Assembly: GCA_910574455.1 (NCBI GenBank)
Contig: CAJSYZ010000012.1
Span: forward strand, 1,667,317-1,731,316
Origin: Trichaptum fuscoviolaceum
Lineage: Eukaryota; Basidiomycota; Agaricomycetes; Hymenochaetales; Trichaptaceae
Length of the DNA stretch: 64,000 nucleotides
Direction: 5' to 3'
Below are positions 30,655-41,526 of the stretch, one piece after another; position 1 is the first letter of the stretch; every line of letters begins with the position of its first letter. The notes beneath the pieces were generated by a model that had not been told where the DNA came from, did no database searches, and saw only the letters and a list, made by a program, of their open reading frames with translations. A program made the position numbers and the translations under genes.

Positions 30655-30669
30655 AACCTGCTCAACCTC
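30655..30669 (+). repeat. Target-site duplication, right copy (LINE-A (+))
   Basis: Repeat of 24246-24260. LINE-B ORF2 resumes with HPTLKIM-equivalent codons. Confidence 0.93.
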
Positions 30670-31458
30670 CATCCCACCCTCAAAATCATGATTCACTGGT
30701 GCCCTGGCCACTCAGGCGTCCCAGGCAACGAATGGGCTGATGATGAAGCAAAGAAGGCAACCGAACTGCCACCCTCACGCTCACTGCCATCGATTTCCGC
30801 CCTCCGCGAGCAGAACACTCTTACTGCGCAGAAACAGTGGGAGGACCACCTCGCCCATGCCATCGCCTCTACTGCAGACAAGTACCTTGCAATTAATGGC
30901 ACCCCCTCACGTCGTCCTCGTGCACTCATGCACATGTCCGACAGCCACCCACGCTCTGAGATCTCAGCAGTAGCTCAGGTACTCTGCTGTGCTGGCCCCT
31001 TTGGGGCGTACTGGATGCGCATGAGCGCTGAATACCGGCACAAACATGGTCTGATCACCTACTGCCGTTGGCACAACCACCCCCCCTGGCCAGCCCAAAC
31101 CGCCGCACACATACTAGGTGGGTGCAAAACATTCCGCCCCTGGATTGTGAAGGTATGGCCAGACGACGCCCCACTACCAGCTCACCATACAGAGTGGGCA
31201 GATGAACCCCTCATCGATGTGATCCGCAAGTGGCTCAAAGCCACTGGCCATCTCACCAGACCCTCAGAGTGCACCTCAGCTGCTATCCGCCTTGCATTTG
31301 CGATGATGGAGCTAGATGGCCTCCCAACTGACCAGGACATGGACCTGACAACCCTTCGTGTGTACGTTAGGCGAGCCCTTGGACCCAGGACACAGGACGT
31401 GGACCCGGATCTTTATGATTTTGATGGTCAACTTCCAGACTTACCTCACGATCTCTGA
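30670..31458 (+). pseudogene. Split LINE-B ORF2, piece 4 (end of RNase H and C-terminus)
   Basis: This encodes HWCPGHSGVPGNEWADDE, the C-terminal Cys/His region and the normal end LPDLPHDL. It is open to the stop. The 3' UTR with twin hairpins (about 31626-31660) and a poly(A) at 31741-31763 follow. Confidence 0.92.
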
Positions 31459-31763
31459 TTGCTATTTACTATGTATTTTGCTCAGCAGCCACCGTTTCTC
31501 TTCTAAGCTTCCGTCTGCGCATGTAGTGTAGGTTTGCCTACGCCTTGACATGGGCGGGGTGACATGTATACCAATTTCTCCTCTTCCTTTTCTCTCCCTT
31601 AATAGGCGGTGCTCTCACTTATCATCACCGCCGCCTGTGGCGGCGGGCACCACCCGCCCAGTTTCTAGTTTAACTTGATGACGGGCGCCTCTGTAGTAGA
31701 TAGGTCATGTATGTAGCTACTCTGCAGGAATAATACAGCCAAAAAAAAAAAAAAAAAAAAAAA

Positions 31764-32844
31764 CGCGACGCGCTGCTCTGGTGGTGGCTTTGAAGGCGCG
31801 TTTAGCAGCGGCGCGCAAACGGGCGGTAGGGGCGTCCTTAATTGCCGCGAGTGAGGATGAGCACTCAGGGGACCACCAAGGGACCTCTGTCTTGGAGCGC
31901 TTTCTGGGTTTAGTCATTGACTCCATCGCCGACACCATTGCAGATTGAATGGCTTTGGCTTTGGCATCTAGTTCAGCCTTGTCTGACGCAGGAAGCGCAA
32001 ACGCCTCATGCAGCAAGGGGAAGGCAGTAGCACACCATGCCTCTCTGTTGTCATTTGACAGTCTGGGGGGCCGTGGAAGGTGGACAAACAGTCCAACTGG
32101 CACCTCCCATGTGAGTAGGGTGTGGTCTGAGAGAGCGGAGTGGGAGCTGGTGAAGGTATCCATCACCTGCTCTGGTGGGATGTTGGGCGCAGTCCAGACC
32201 ATATCGATCGGACAACGCGGCCCATCTTTACCCGGACAAGTGTCCACATCTGGGTGATGGGCAGGCTCATGTCCATGCTCTCGGAAGAAGTCATCCAAGG
32301 GTTGCCCCCTGTTTGACTCGGCGTTGGAACATGGCAACTCTGACCAGGAACGATGCCGGCGATTGAAGTCGCCAGCAATCGTTAGGGAAGCGGCTATTGC
32401 CGGGGTGAGATTGAAGAGAAACGACTCACCTGGGTAAGTGGGGGTTGGGGCGGTGCGTTCTGGAGCCTGCTGACCGTAGTAGTTGCAGAGGCGGACAGTA
32501 TGGGTAGAGCGAACCTCAATAGTCAGGACATCAGTGCCATGTGACACTGCACCGACGATAGACCATGAATGTGTTGGGAGGGACCGTGAAACGTAAGTAA
32601 CCACTCGCGGACGGGTGGCCGGTGGGAGGCAGGGGACGTAACCTGGAATAGAAGGGACATTGAAGACGTCATCTCCATCTGGGTTAGTCAATGAGGGTTG
32701 GGTACCGATCTTGTACCAGGGCGGTTCCTGGATAAGTAGAAGGTGTGGGGGGCGGGGGTTGTTAGCAAGAAGAGGAAAAAGAGAATGAATTGCTGCTAAT
32801 GAGTGGGCAGCATTCCACTAAAGGACACGGAGTGTGTCAATCAT
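31764..32844 (-). pseudogene. LINE-A ORF2 N-terminal part, stop at codon 9
   Basis: This is the endonuclease domain and the start of the linker. The ATG is at 32842-32844. Codon 9 is TAG (32818-32820) in place of the Gln of LQWN, so the catalytic Asn motif lies beyond a stop. The rest of the frame is open from MTNPDGDD to the junction. Reinitiation would skip the first endonuclease motif. Confidence 0.92.
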
Positions 32845-33895
32845 TCTCCTTGCTCCATAGTGTCATCGGGCGAATCAGAGTCTGAATCGGACTCATCATC
32901 GTTTGGTGAAGGGGCATACTTACGCCTCTGAGGGCACTTCACAGAGGTGGCTCTATGGGGGCCCTGACAGTTAGCGCAGAGACGGGGATGGGAGCATGGA
33001 GTGCCAGCTGGAACAGCTTCCTGAGCGCAGGTTGGGCACTTCAAGCGGTGATATTTAGTGGCATGCGGACCGGCGCAATACGCACATGTGATGGGGGCCT
33101 TGCAGCCCCTGCTGGAATGACCAAGCGCCTGGCATCTGTCGTACTGAGAGTACTGATGGTTGCATTCTGCTTCTGCATAACGCGCACATCCTTGATCAGC
33201 TGTGCAAGAGCCTTGTTCATAGTAGCCATGCTCTTGCTAGATGCTGGGTCGTCATCTGAAGTGGAAGGAGGTACAAATGGTGGGGGGAGTGGGACGCCGG
33301 TTTCGGCGTGGTGAAGTTGGAAAGCAGCTGCTGCATGATCAACATACTGCTTGACGTCGGGGTTAGCATCCTTCCCATCCACAAGGGTTGCCAGCATTGT
33401 GTAGGTGGCTGCATACAGTCCACCTAGTGTGTTGGCATTCAACATCATTCGTTCGTGGGTGGTCTTGCTCACGTCCGAAAAGTTGGCCGTGAGCTGGTCA
33501 GAGAGGGTGTCCCAGAGGTGGTACATGCCATGTATTAGTGCCATCTCATGTTCCGGAACGGAATCAGTGGGGGGAGCAGGGCGCCCCGGTAGTGGGGACA
33601 GGACAGAGGCCGTACGCTTCTCACCCGCGCGCGGTGTTGCCGGGAAGGCCAACGGCATACCAGCATCAGAGCTAGGTGGGAGTGGTGAGGAGGGTGGTAG
33701 TATATCGAGTTCCCTTTGTCTGAGCTGTACAGGCGAGTCCAGAGCCGAGGGGACGGGGGTGGCGGTCGATGTCGTTGCCGGAGCAACAACGGTGACGGAG
33801 GGGGGTTGGCCAGTGGCGGCGGCAGCAGCAGATGCTGACGACCGACCAGGTTTGGCCGCGATAGATGGTTTCTTAGATGTGTGGCTGTCTGCCAT
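32841..33895 (-). pseudogene. LINE-A ORF1 with about 907-nt internal deletion
   Basis: The frame starts at MADSHTSKK (33893-33895) but is 1055 nt long against 1962 in the intact copy. At about 33150 the coiled-coil codons (QKQNATISTL) jump directly to the first zinc-knuckle codons. The Pro-rich linker and central globular part are lost, and the remainder is frameshifted. Short similar bases at the edges suggest slippage or microhomology joining. Confidence 0.9.
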
Positions 33896-33963
33896 GCCTA
33901 ACCGATGGGAGCGGGGGGGCTCGACCAAATCGGGAAGGTAGTGGTTAGAGGTCAAGAAGGATG

Positions 33964-34948
33964 GGCTGCATGACTGTCAAGGGTGGTAACCACCGGATTA
34001 CTAGTGGGGGAGATGGGCTTTGCCGCAAATGTGCACACAATGTTGCCTCTGTGGTTGAAAACCGCAGAGAGCACTGTGACATGCGAAGAAGTAGGAAGGG
34101 ATTGGAAGTACTCACGAGCAGCTGCTGTTAGTGCAGCCCCTGATTTCCTCTGTGCTGGGGGAATGTACCGCCCCGGTGTTAGGACTAAGGTGGGGTCCTT
34201 AGAATACACTGTGGGGGGAGGAGGTGGAAGGCGCGGCTTCCTTGGAGGCTTAGCTCTGGATGTGGTGGTTGGGGCCGGGGTTGCTGCCATCTGCGCATAT
34301 GAGATGGGGGGACTCTGGGTAACCGGGGGAGTGGCAGGTGTGCCGCTGGCTGGCTTGCCACCCGCAGGTGGGGCCGGCTGCACTGTGGCACGCTGAGGGC
34401 GGGGCTGAGGTCGTTCTGAGATAGCCTGTACTTGTGTGGTGAGGGCGGTAACCTGGTTGGCAAGACGCGCAACAGTGTCTGTGAGCACTATCATATCCTG
34501 GGGACCGACAGAAGGGGGTGGGTGCGCTGGTGAGTCAAATGGGGAGGGGACGGTGATAACAGGTGTAGGACTGGCTGACGCTACACTCTCATTGTTACCA
34601 GTGGCGGCTGCGAGAACAAGTCGCTGGGCTTGGAGGTCACTCGCTTGTGCGCTCTGTACAGCAGAGATAGCAATGTGGGCTGCGCTAACGATGGCACCCA
34701 CTGCTTCCGCTGCTATCACAGCAATCTGGGATTCTGGCATTTCGCCTTCTTCAGGGGACTCATCTTCATGCCTTTGTTCAGCGAGCTGGATGATGTGGCC
34801 GATGTGGTGCAGCAGGTCTAGCATCTGTGTCAAGAATCTAGGCCGAGCAGCATTACGGGGACGGCATTGGGTGATGGGGGAGAGCACCTCTGATGTGCGC
34901 TTCCTGGGTGGGGGGGTGGCAGGCTTGTCGTCATCATCATCTTCATCA

Positions 34949-34950
<2 letters not shown>
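33964..34950 (-). pseudogene. LINE-B ORF1 fragment (N-terminal to central part)
   Basis: On the minus strand this encodes the acidic run, the EEGEMPESQIAVIAAEAVGA segment, the helical segment, the Pro-rich linker and part of the central region, to LDSHA, where LINE-A (-) begins at 33963. At 34950 the codons of the acidic run meet the poly(T) of another LINE-A (-). The missing N-terminal part is not found at the far end of that LINE-A (62295), so the start of this LINE-B was lost, or lies beyond the window. Confidence 0.9.
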
Positions 34951-34979
<29 letters not shown>

Positions 34980-35314
34980 GGCTTTATTATTCCTGCAGCA
35001 TAGCTAAGTACATGACCTATCTACAACGGAGGCGCCCGTCATCGAGGTAAACTACGAAACTGGGCGGGAGGTGCCCGCCACCGAAGGTGGCGGCTAAGTG
35101 GGCGCACCGCCTATTAAAGAAGGGAAAAGGAAGAGGAGAGATTGGTTTACATATCACCACGCCCATGTCAAGGCGCAGGTGAACCTACACTACAAGCACA
35201 GACAAAGTTTAGAAAAGAGGGCGCGTCCGGGCACAGTACCTGGGCGTTAGCCTGGGTAAAGCACCGTTCTGTCTGGGATCGCTGGTGCCTCATACATAAA
35301 AGAAGTAAGTTGCA

Positions 35315-36655
35315 TCAGAGATCAAGAGGAGGGTCTGAAACGTGACCGTTAAAATCATAAAGATCCGGGTCCGTGTCCTGAGTGCGTGGTCCAAGGGCGC
35401 GCCGTACGTACACATGAAGGGTCGTCAGGTCCATGTCCTGGTCGGTTGGGAGGCCATCTAGCTCCATCATCGCAAATGCAAGGCGGATGGCAGCTGAGGT
35501 GCGCGGAGTGGGGCGGTCGAGATGCTTAGTGAACTTAAGCCACTTGCGAATCACGTCGATAAGGGGTTCGTCTGCCCACTCTGTGTGGTGGGCTGGGAGT
35601 GGGGTGCCTTTAGGCCAGACCTTACCAATCCAAGGGCGGAAAGTCTCGCAACCACCAAGTATGTGGGCGGCGGTATGGGCAGGCCAAGGTGGGTGATTGT
35701 GCCAACGACAGTAGGTGATCAGGCCGTTTCTGCGCCTATATTCTGGGCTCATGCGCATCCAGTACGCCCCGAAGGGGCCAGCGCAGCAGAGGACTTGAGC
35801 AACTGCTGAAATCTCAGCGCGGGGGTAGGTGTCTGACATCTCCATGAGTGCGCGCGGACGTCGTTTTGGTGGGCCTGTGATTGCCAAGTATTTGTCGGCA
35901 TTTGAGGCAGTGGCATGGGCGAGATGAGTTTCCCATTGCTTCTGGGCATTGAGGGTGTTCTGCTCGCGGAGGGCGGATATCGAAGGAAGGGATGATGAGG
36001 GTGGCAGTTCTGTGGCTTTCTTTGCCTCTTCATCAGCCCATTCGTTTCCTGGGACGCCTGAGTGACCCGGGCACCAGTGAAACTCGATTTTGAGGTTGGG
36101 GTGAATGTCCAGCAGGTTGGTGATGCCTGCTTTCCAAGCGAGTAGTAAGTGGGCGCCAGGTGCTGCTGGCGAGTCGCGGACAAGGCGAAGGGCGGTTAGC
36201 GAATCTGACAGGAAGACAATGGACTCCACTTCCAGGAGGTGGCGGCCGAAGTGAGAGGCAGCCCAAGCTGGAGCAGACGCAAGGGAGAAGATCTCAGCGT
36301 CAGTGGCAGTGGCGATTTTGGGGGAAGCACAGTGTCTGAAGCCCAAGCGATGTTGACCGCGCATAGCGACAATTGCTGAGCCAGACTTGTGCTCAAGTCT
36401 GGAGCCGTCTGTGAAGATCTGGACGGAGGTGGTGGTGCACAGAGAGTTGGCAGATGCGACAAACGCCTGGCGAGTGTCAGTGTCAACGGGACCGGCAGGG
36501 ATGGCAAATTTGAGGCGTCCTCCAGCAAAGGCAAGTGGATCCTCCCAGGGAGAGTGTGTGTACGCAGGGACCTGTTGGGCAATCGGGACACGGTCAGCAA
36601 GCGAAGAAGAGTACAGGCGGGGTTTTTGTGCTGCAGGAATAGCACGTCTACCTAC
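35315..36655 (-). pseudogene. Split LINE-A ORF2, RNase H and C-terminal piece
   Basis: From VGRRAIPAAQKP through FTDGS, TDAEIF, SDSLT and GHSGVPGNEWAD to the normal end. It is open throughout. It is cut from the rest of ORF2 by hAT-M at 36656. Confidence 0.92.
36648..36655 (+). repeat. 8-bp target-site duplication of hAT-M
   Basis: CTACCTAC occurs here and at 37236-37243 on either side of the element, and only once in uninterrupted LINE-A copies. Eight base pairs is the hAT signature. Confidence 0.92.
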
Positions 36656-37235
36656 TAGTGTTGCTAAAGTTCGGTTCAGGATAGGCCTGAACCGGGTTCA
36701 AACTCCGAACTGAACCGGGTTCAGGTTCAGGTTCAGCGAAATCTCAGATTTTGAACTTGAGTTCAGTTCGGGGTTCAGGCCTCCGGAGAAATGCTGAACC
36801 TGGTTCGAACCGGGTTCGAACCCTGAACTTCAGGTAACTTTCCCACCCTTTCAGGATCAAAAACTTTATAGTTTGACAACTATAAAGTACTTAGAATACT
36901 GAAACTTATCAACATTAAGCAGAATCTATGTATAAAATGTACTAATTGTACTAAGGTTTATTGCTGAACTGAGTCTGAACTCAGTTCAAACCCGGTTCAG
37001 ATGGGATTATATTACAAAATCTCCATATATGGTATGTACTAAGGCTTTCTAAAAATAGATACTTGAACCGGGTTCAAACCGGGTTCAGCCAGAATTTGGG
37101 CTGGCTGAACTGAACTGAACTGAACTTCGAGTTCAGTTCGGGGTTCAGGCCGAGGCCGGAAAATCCGAACAGTTCAGTTCGGGGTTCGGACCAAAAGGGG
37201 TCTGAACTGAACTGAACTGAACTTTAGCAACACTA
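36656..37235 (+). mobile_element. hAT-M: 580-bp non-autonomous hAT MITE
   Basis: The ends are TAGTGTTGCTAAAGTTC and its reverse complement, and match the hAT terminal pattern YARNG. Flanks are the 8-bp TSD CTACCTAC. There is no coding capacity. Both subterminal regions are filled with inverted GGTTCAG/CTGAACC and GAACCGGGTTC words, dense around 36670-36840 and 37060-37225. The centre (about 36850-37060) is AT-rich. Such repeats are typical hAT transposase-binding arrays; this is inferred. It needs transposase from elsewhere, and none is encoded in the window. Confidence 0.92.
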
Positions 37236-37243
37236 CTACCTAC
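37236..37243 (+). repeat. 8-bp target-site duplication of hAT-M, right copy
   Basis: Exact repeat of 36648-36655. Confidence 0.92.
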
Positions 37244-37631
37244 GGAATGTGGAGTGCGCCAGAGGCAAAGAGCATGATTAGTTTTAAGATAATTGAAATA
37301 AAACTGAAACGGGGGCATAGAGCAAAGATAATTGGTGCTTAGCGGTGAAGCGCCTCGGTAAACACCAAGGATCCACCTGCAAGCGGTGTTTTGGACACCC
37401 TGTAGACGAGCCACAAGGGTCTTCTGGCGGGTGCCAGTGTACCAAACCGGCGCAGCCCATGCGAGGACTGTTCTGACGCAGGCTGAGTAAAGCTGGCGAA
37501 GGTTGAGGGCGGACATGCCTCGCTCTGTGTTGGCGAGCAGGCGAATGGCGGCAAGTGTTGAGAGGCCCTTGGAGCGCATGCGCTCAACATGGGATTTGAA
37601 GGACAAGGCCGGATCCCACCAGATCCCCAAC
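37244..37631 (-). pseudogene. Split LINE-A ORF2, RT thumb to pre-RNase H piece
   Basis: On the minus strand this encodes GIWWDPALSFKSH to the RTPHS codons. It is open. Copia flanks it on one side (37632) and hAT-M on the other. Confidence 0.92.
37627..37631 (+). repeat. 5-bp target-site duplication of Copia
   Basis: CCAAC is repeated at 60005-60009, immediately outside the two LTRs. Confidence 0.92.
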
Positions 37632-37892
37632 TATGAATGGCACACTTCTCAGACAGAGTCTGCAGTGATAGTGTAAGTGCTAAATTCTAGATCTAACATA
37701 CAATAATTACATACCTGCAGTGATAGTGTAAGTGCTAAAGGTGCACAGGGACGTATCACTGCAGTATATATGTTACTTTCTTAGGGGGTTAAATGTTCCC
37801 ACACTAGTGTACTAAGAGTCCGTGAATGAAGTAATGAATAAATGTAAAGAACAATAAGAAGAGATAATAGAGAGGAATAAGTCACTTCAACA
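37632..37892 (-). repeat. Copia 3' LTR
   Basis: On the minus strand it starts TGTTGAAGTG and ends TTCATA, 261 bp. It contains a TATATA box (37765-37770) and a 24-bp sequence CTGCAGTGATAGTGTAAGTG.. present twice (about 37661-37684 and 37717-37740), downstream of the TATA box in the sense direction. Confidence 0.93.
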
Positions 37893-37901
37893 CTCCCCCC
37901 T
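37893..37901 (-). other. Copia polypurine tract
   Basis: On the minus strand the run GGGGGGAG lies directly before the 3' LTR. Its position and composition fit the plus-strand primer site. Confidence 0.8.
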
Positions 37902-37915
37902 GACCGAAGTCATCT

Positions 37916-39580
37916 CTATTTTTGAAGTCCAAGTAAACTGCACATAGTCTGCACTTTGACCCGTCCAAGAGCTTTGGTCATAATGTCAGCAGGCATGTCA
38001 GCAGTAGAAAGATAAACAATAGAAATATGTCCATATTCAACCGCATCTCTAAGCCAGTAGTAGCGAAGATCAAGATGCTTCATCCGGCCATGGTGCTCTG
38101 GATTATTAGCAACAGCAATGGCAGATTGGTTGTCAACATAGAGTGTAGAAGGTGAATCAAAAGTATAGCCAAATTCAGAAAACAAGTTGCGAAGCCAGAG
38201 AATTTCTTGTCCTGCTGAACAACCTGAGACAAACTCTGCTTCTGTAGTAGAAAGCGTAACAATGCCTTGCAATTTGCTTGCCCAGCTAATTGCACCAGTT
38301 CCCATCTTCACAACCATCCCAGAGGTGGACCTGCCATTGTCAACATTGCCGCCATGATCTGCATCAGAGTATGTAGTAAACAGCTCATCAGCATTTGGAT
38401 CAGGTGCATATGTGATCCGCATGTCCTTAGTCCCCTGGAGATACCGGCATAGGTGTTTAGCTGCTTTCCAGTGGGCCATGCCAGGATTAGACATGTAGTG
38501 AGCAAGGACACCAACTGCATAGGCAATATCAGGCCGGGTTGCTGTGGCTAGATACATGAGGGCACCGACTAGTTGACTGTAGGGAATATTTTGCATTTCC
38601 GCAAGTTCTTTCTTAGTCTTAGGCGCCATATCCTTGCTGAGCTTCAGGCCTTCTGGTAAAGGAGTGGTGACTGTGCTGCATGAACCAAGGTTGAAGCGCT
38701 CCAGAATGTCAATGATGTACTGGCGCTGAGAAATGGTGAGAGTACGTGTTTTCCGGTTTCTCTGAATGTGAACACCCAGTAGAAATGAAGTTGGTCCCAG
38801 GTCATGCAGCTTGAAGTGCTTGGCTAGCTCGTCTTTGACAAACTCATAGTTGTCTTTATGCTTGCAGGCAATGGTCATGTCATCCACATAGACGGGTATG
38901 ATGATGCGCACATCACCCCGCTTGTAGACCCAAATACTGTGGTCACATCTGACAAGCGCAAATGACATGCCTTGTAGCACAGAGTTGAGTTTCTTGTGCC
39001 ACTGTCTGCCAGCCTGCTTTAAGCCATAGAGAGACTTGACAAGCTTCAGCACATAGCCACGCCCAAAGTGCTCCTTGAATCCTTCCGGTTGTTGCATGTA
39101 GACATCATGGTCCATTTCGCCATTGAGAAATGCAGTTGAGATGTCAAGACTGTACAACTCAAGGTTCTCAATTGCTGCAAGTGCCAGGATAGCGCGCAGT
39201 GCTGCCCACTTGGCTGTAGGCGCAAACACTTGAGAGAATTCAAGTCCCGGACGTTGGGAGAATCCCTTAGCAACAAGTCGCGCTTTGTACCAGTCAACAG
39301 ATCCATCAGCCTTTCTCTTCAGCTTAAACACCCAGCGGTTTCCAATGGCCTTCCTTCCTTCTGGCAGTCTAACCGGCTCAAATGTCCCATTCTCAATGAG
39401 ACTCATGAACTCCTCTGCCGCTGCTTGCTCCCAATCATGCGCATCATGTCTGCCTTTGATGTCTTTCCACTGAAGTGGTTCTCCACTATTAGCTGCAAGC
39501 GCATTCTCAGATGTCTCTAGCATGTGCTCAAACGCCTCTTCAAACGTAAGCAGCAGCTCCTCATCATCAACTGACATTGT
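37916..39580 (-). pseudogene. Copia pol, RT and RNase H part
   Basis: On the minus strand this encodes the copia RT (FAPTAKWAALRAILALAA, LDISTAFLNGE, YGLKQAGRQW, PVYVDDMTIA) and RNase H (YSDADHGG, LSTTEAEFVSG, YVDNQSAI, TADMPADIMTK) to the stop at 37916. It contains no internal stop. The upstream coding part is separated by LINE-A at 39581. The frame reads through into antisense LINE-A sequence to 39751, which is accidental. Confidence 0.94.
39567..39580 (+). repeat. Target-site duplication of the LINE-A fragment in Copia
   Basis: TCAACTGACATTGT is repeated at 40627-40640 after the poly(A). One more A may belong to it. The length is the same as for the other LINE insertions. Confidence 0.94.
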
Positions 39581-40265
39581 CTCATCTTCCCTTCCTTCGA
39601 TATCCGCCCTCCGCGAGCAGAACACCCTTAACGCCCAGAAGCAATGGGAGGACCACCTCGCCCACGCCACTGCCTCCACTGCCGACAAGTACTTGGCAAT
39701 CACAGGCCCACCAAAACGTCGTCCGCGCGCACTCATGGAGATGTCGGACACCTACCCCCGCGCTGAGATTTCAGCAGTTGCTCAAGTCCTCTGCTGCGCT
39801 GGCCCCTTCGGGGCGTACTGGATGCGCATGAGCCCAGAATATAGGCGCAGAAACGGCCTGATCACCTACTGTCGTTGGCACAATCACCCCCCTTGGCCCG
39901 CCCAGACCGCCGCCCACATACTTGGTGGCTGCGAGACTTTCCGCCCTTGGATTGGTAAGGTCTGGCCCAAAGGCACCCCACTCCCAGCCCACCACACAGA
40001 GTGGGCAGACGAACCCCTTATCGACGTGATTCGCAAGTGGCTTAAGTTCACTAGGCATCTTGACCACCCCACTCAGCGCACCTCAGCTGCCATCCGCCTT
40101 GCATTTGCGATGATGGAGCTAGATGGCCTCCCAACCGACCAGGGCATGGACCTGACGACCCTTCGTGTGTACGTACGGCGCGCCCTTGGACCACGCACTC
40201 AGGACACGGACCCGGATCTTTATGATTTTAACGGTCACGTTTCAGACCCTCCTCTTGATCTTTGA
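39581..40265 (+). pseudogene. LINE-A ORF2 C-terminal fragment
   Basis: The last roughly 227 codons of ORF2 without any catalytic motif, including the Cys/His region CRWHNHPPW, ending at the normal stop. A frame from 39522 fuses antisense Copia codons to it, by chance. Confidence 0.9.
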
Positions 40266-40626
40266 TGCAACTTACTTCTTTTATGTATGAGGCACCAGCG
40301 ATCCCAGACAGAACGGTGCTTTACCCAGGTTAACGCCCAGGTACTGTGCCCGGACGCGCCCTCTTTTCTAAACTTCGTCTGTGCTTGTAGTGTAGGTTCA
40401 CCTGCGCCTTGACATGGGCGTGGTGATATGTAAACCAATCTCTCCTCTTCCTTTTCCCTCCTTTAATAGGCGGTGCGCCCACTTAGCCGCCACCTTCGGT
40501 GGCGGGCACCTCCCGCCCAGTTTCGTAGTTTACCTCGATGACGGGCGCCTCCGTTGTAGATAGGTCATGTACTTAGCTATGCTGCAGGAATAATAAAGCC
40601 AAAAAAAAAAAAAAAAAAAAAAAAAA
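39581..40626 (+). mobile_element. LINE-A (+), strongly 5'-truncated
   Basis: 1046 bp: the end of ORF2 from SSLPSISALREQ, the 3' UTR and the poly(A) (about 40602-40626). It is flanked by a 14-15 bp TSD, so 5' truncation during reverse transcription is proven here. The insertion lies within Copia pol, antisense to it. Confidence 0.95.
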
Positions 40627-40640
40627 TCAACTGACATTGT

Positions 40641-40743
40641 GTCATCATCATATCCATGGGTGAAATCCAATGGATCATCTGAGGATGGTTCAGGCGACTG
40701 AGATTGCCCAACTGGTGGTTCCTCAGAATGTCTGGCTGGCGGT
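40641..40743 (-). pseudogene. Copia pol linker piece between integrase and RT
   Basis: This short coding piece (minus strand: ARHSEEPPVGQSQSPEPSSD) of Pro/Ser/Asp-rich linker joins in frame to 44980-45150 on one side and to 39580 on the other. It lies between LINE-A and LARD-G1. Confidence 0.88.
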
Positions 40744-41526
40744 TGTCAGGCTTGGACCCGATGCATGCCTTGTGGTGTCTTGTCTATCGTAAACAAATGA
40801 GATCATGCCTATCGAGACATGATGTCCTGCGAGATCGAATCTAAGAGCGAAGCAAGGAGAATAGAGAGGAGAGACGAGTATAACCAGGATCCGGGGCTTC
40901 CGGCATCCGACCAAGGTGACCGACGACGAGGGGACTTCGGGGTGCTCCCGCGCAAGGCTCGAGACGTCCGGGTCAAACACAAAAGATAGTCCAGAGCACT
41001 AGACAACAAGCAAGCTAGATTTGGAGACAAGACAAAGACATGGTGGATCTCGAAAGCCTGGCCACTAGCTAGGCCCAAAGACTTATGATATTCGAGTCAA
41101 GGTATCTATGTAAAAATGCTATGGGTTTATATAGAGAAAGGACAGAGATACCGGGATTCCGGAAGCGTGGGAAAATCGGGGATGCGGACAATGCGGTAGG
41201 CAATGAGGCCTCACACATGTAAGACTAAGACAGGAATTGGAAAGGAATAACAAAGGAGTGACAGGACATGTGTAGAACATTGGAAAATCGGAGTAATGAA
41301 GGAGGAATGAGGAAAACAGGTGAGGGAACATGAGGGAGACATGAGGAAGAGGGAAAAGGGACTTCGGGAAAGTCCATAAGGTAAGAACCCGGGATAAATC
41401 CCGAAAGGGAGAGATCCCGAAGGGAATGCCCCGGGATATTTCCCGAGGGCAAGATATCCCGGCGGGATTCAGGGAAATCCCCGGGATGCGCCCCAAAGGG
41501 GAAGAGGGATATGTCACGTCGTGACA
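40744..41526 (-). repeat. LARD-G1 3' LTR
   Basis: On the minus strand it starts with the palindrome TGTCACGACGTGACA and ends AAGCCTGACA. It has repeated ATCCCGGG words and a TATATAAA box (41126-41133). Confidence 0.92.

Larger units (their letters stand above)
24261..30656 (+). mobile_element. LINE-A (+), full-length, ORF2 frameshifted
   Basis: This complete element runs from the CATCCTTCTTGACCTC leader to a 25-base poly(A) at 30632-30656, and is flanked by a 13-15 bp TSD. ORF1 is intact. ORF2 has a single-base insertion in a T run. It inserted into the RNase H region of the split LINE-B in the same orientation. Together with the copy at 10411-16818, which has intact ORF2 but broken ORF1, the two LINE-A copies complement each other on paper. 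Confidence 0.95.
6553..31763 (+). mobile_element. LINE-B (+) split into four pieces by three insertions
   Basis: One LINE-B copy occupies 6553-7574, 16834-17479, 23715-24260 and 30670-31763. TSDs define each break: 15 bp at 7560-7574/16819-16833, 15 bp at 17465-17479/23700-23714, and 13-15 bp at 24246-24260/30655-30669. Removing the insertions leaves 3003 nt of ORF2 against 2997 in the intact copy. The difference is one in-frame 6-nt insertion near 7030. The poly(A) at 31741-31763 joins LINE-A (-) sequence, so this copy sits within the LINE-A (-) at 31764-33963. Its 5' part is outside the window. Confidence 0.92.
31764..33963 (-). mobile_element. LINE-A (-), 5' half, interrupted by the split LINE-B
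   Basis: On the minus strand this runs from the conserved leader through a shortened ORF1 and the ORF2 endonuclease, and stops at RVF where the split LINE-B poly(A) (31763) begins. Its 3' half must lie upstream of the window. The 5' end at 33963 joins LINE-B (-) ORF1 sequence, so this copy inserted into that LINE-B. Confidence 0.9.

Noticed and set aside
37916..39751. Copia RT-RNase H frame extended by about 57 codons upstream
   Set aside because: The extra N-terminal codons are antisense LINE-A ORF2 beyond the TSD at 39567-39580. The true upstream Copia codons lie at 40641-40743.
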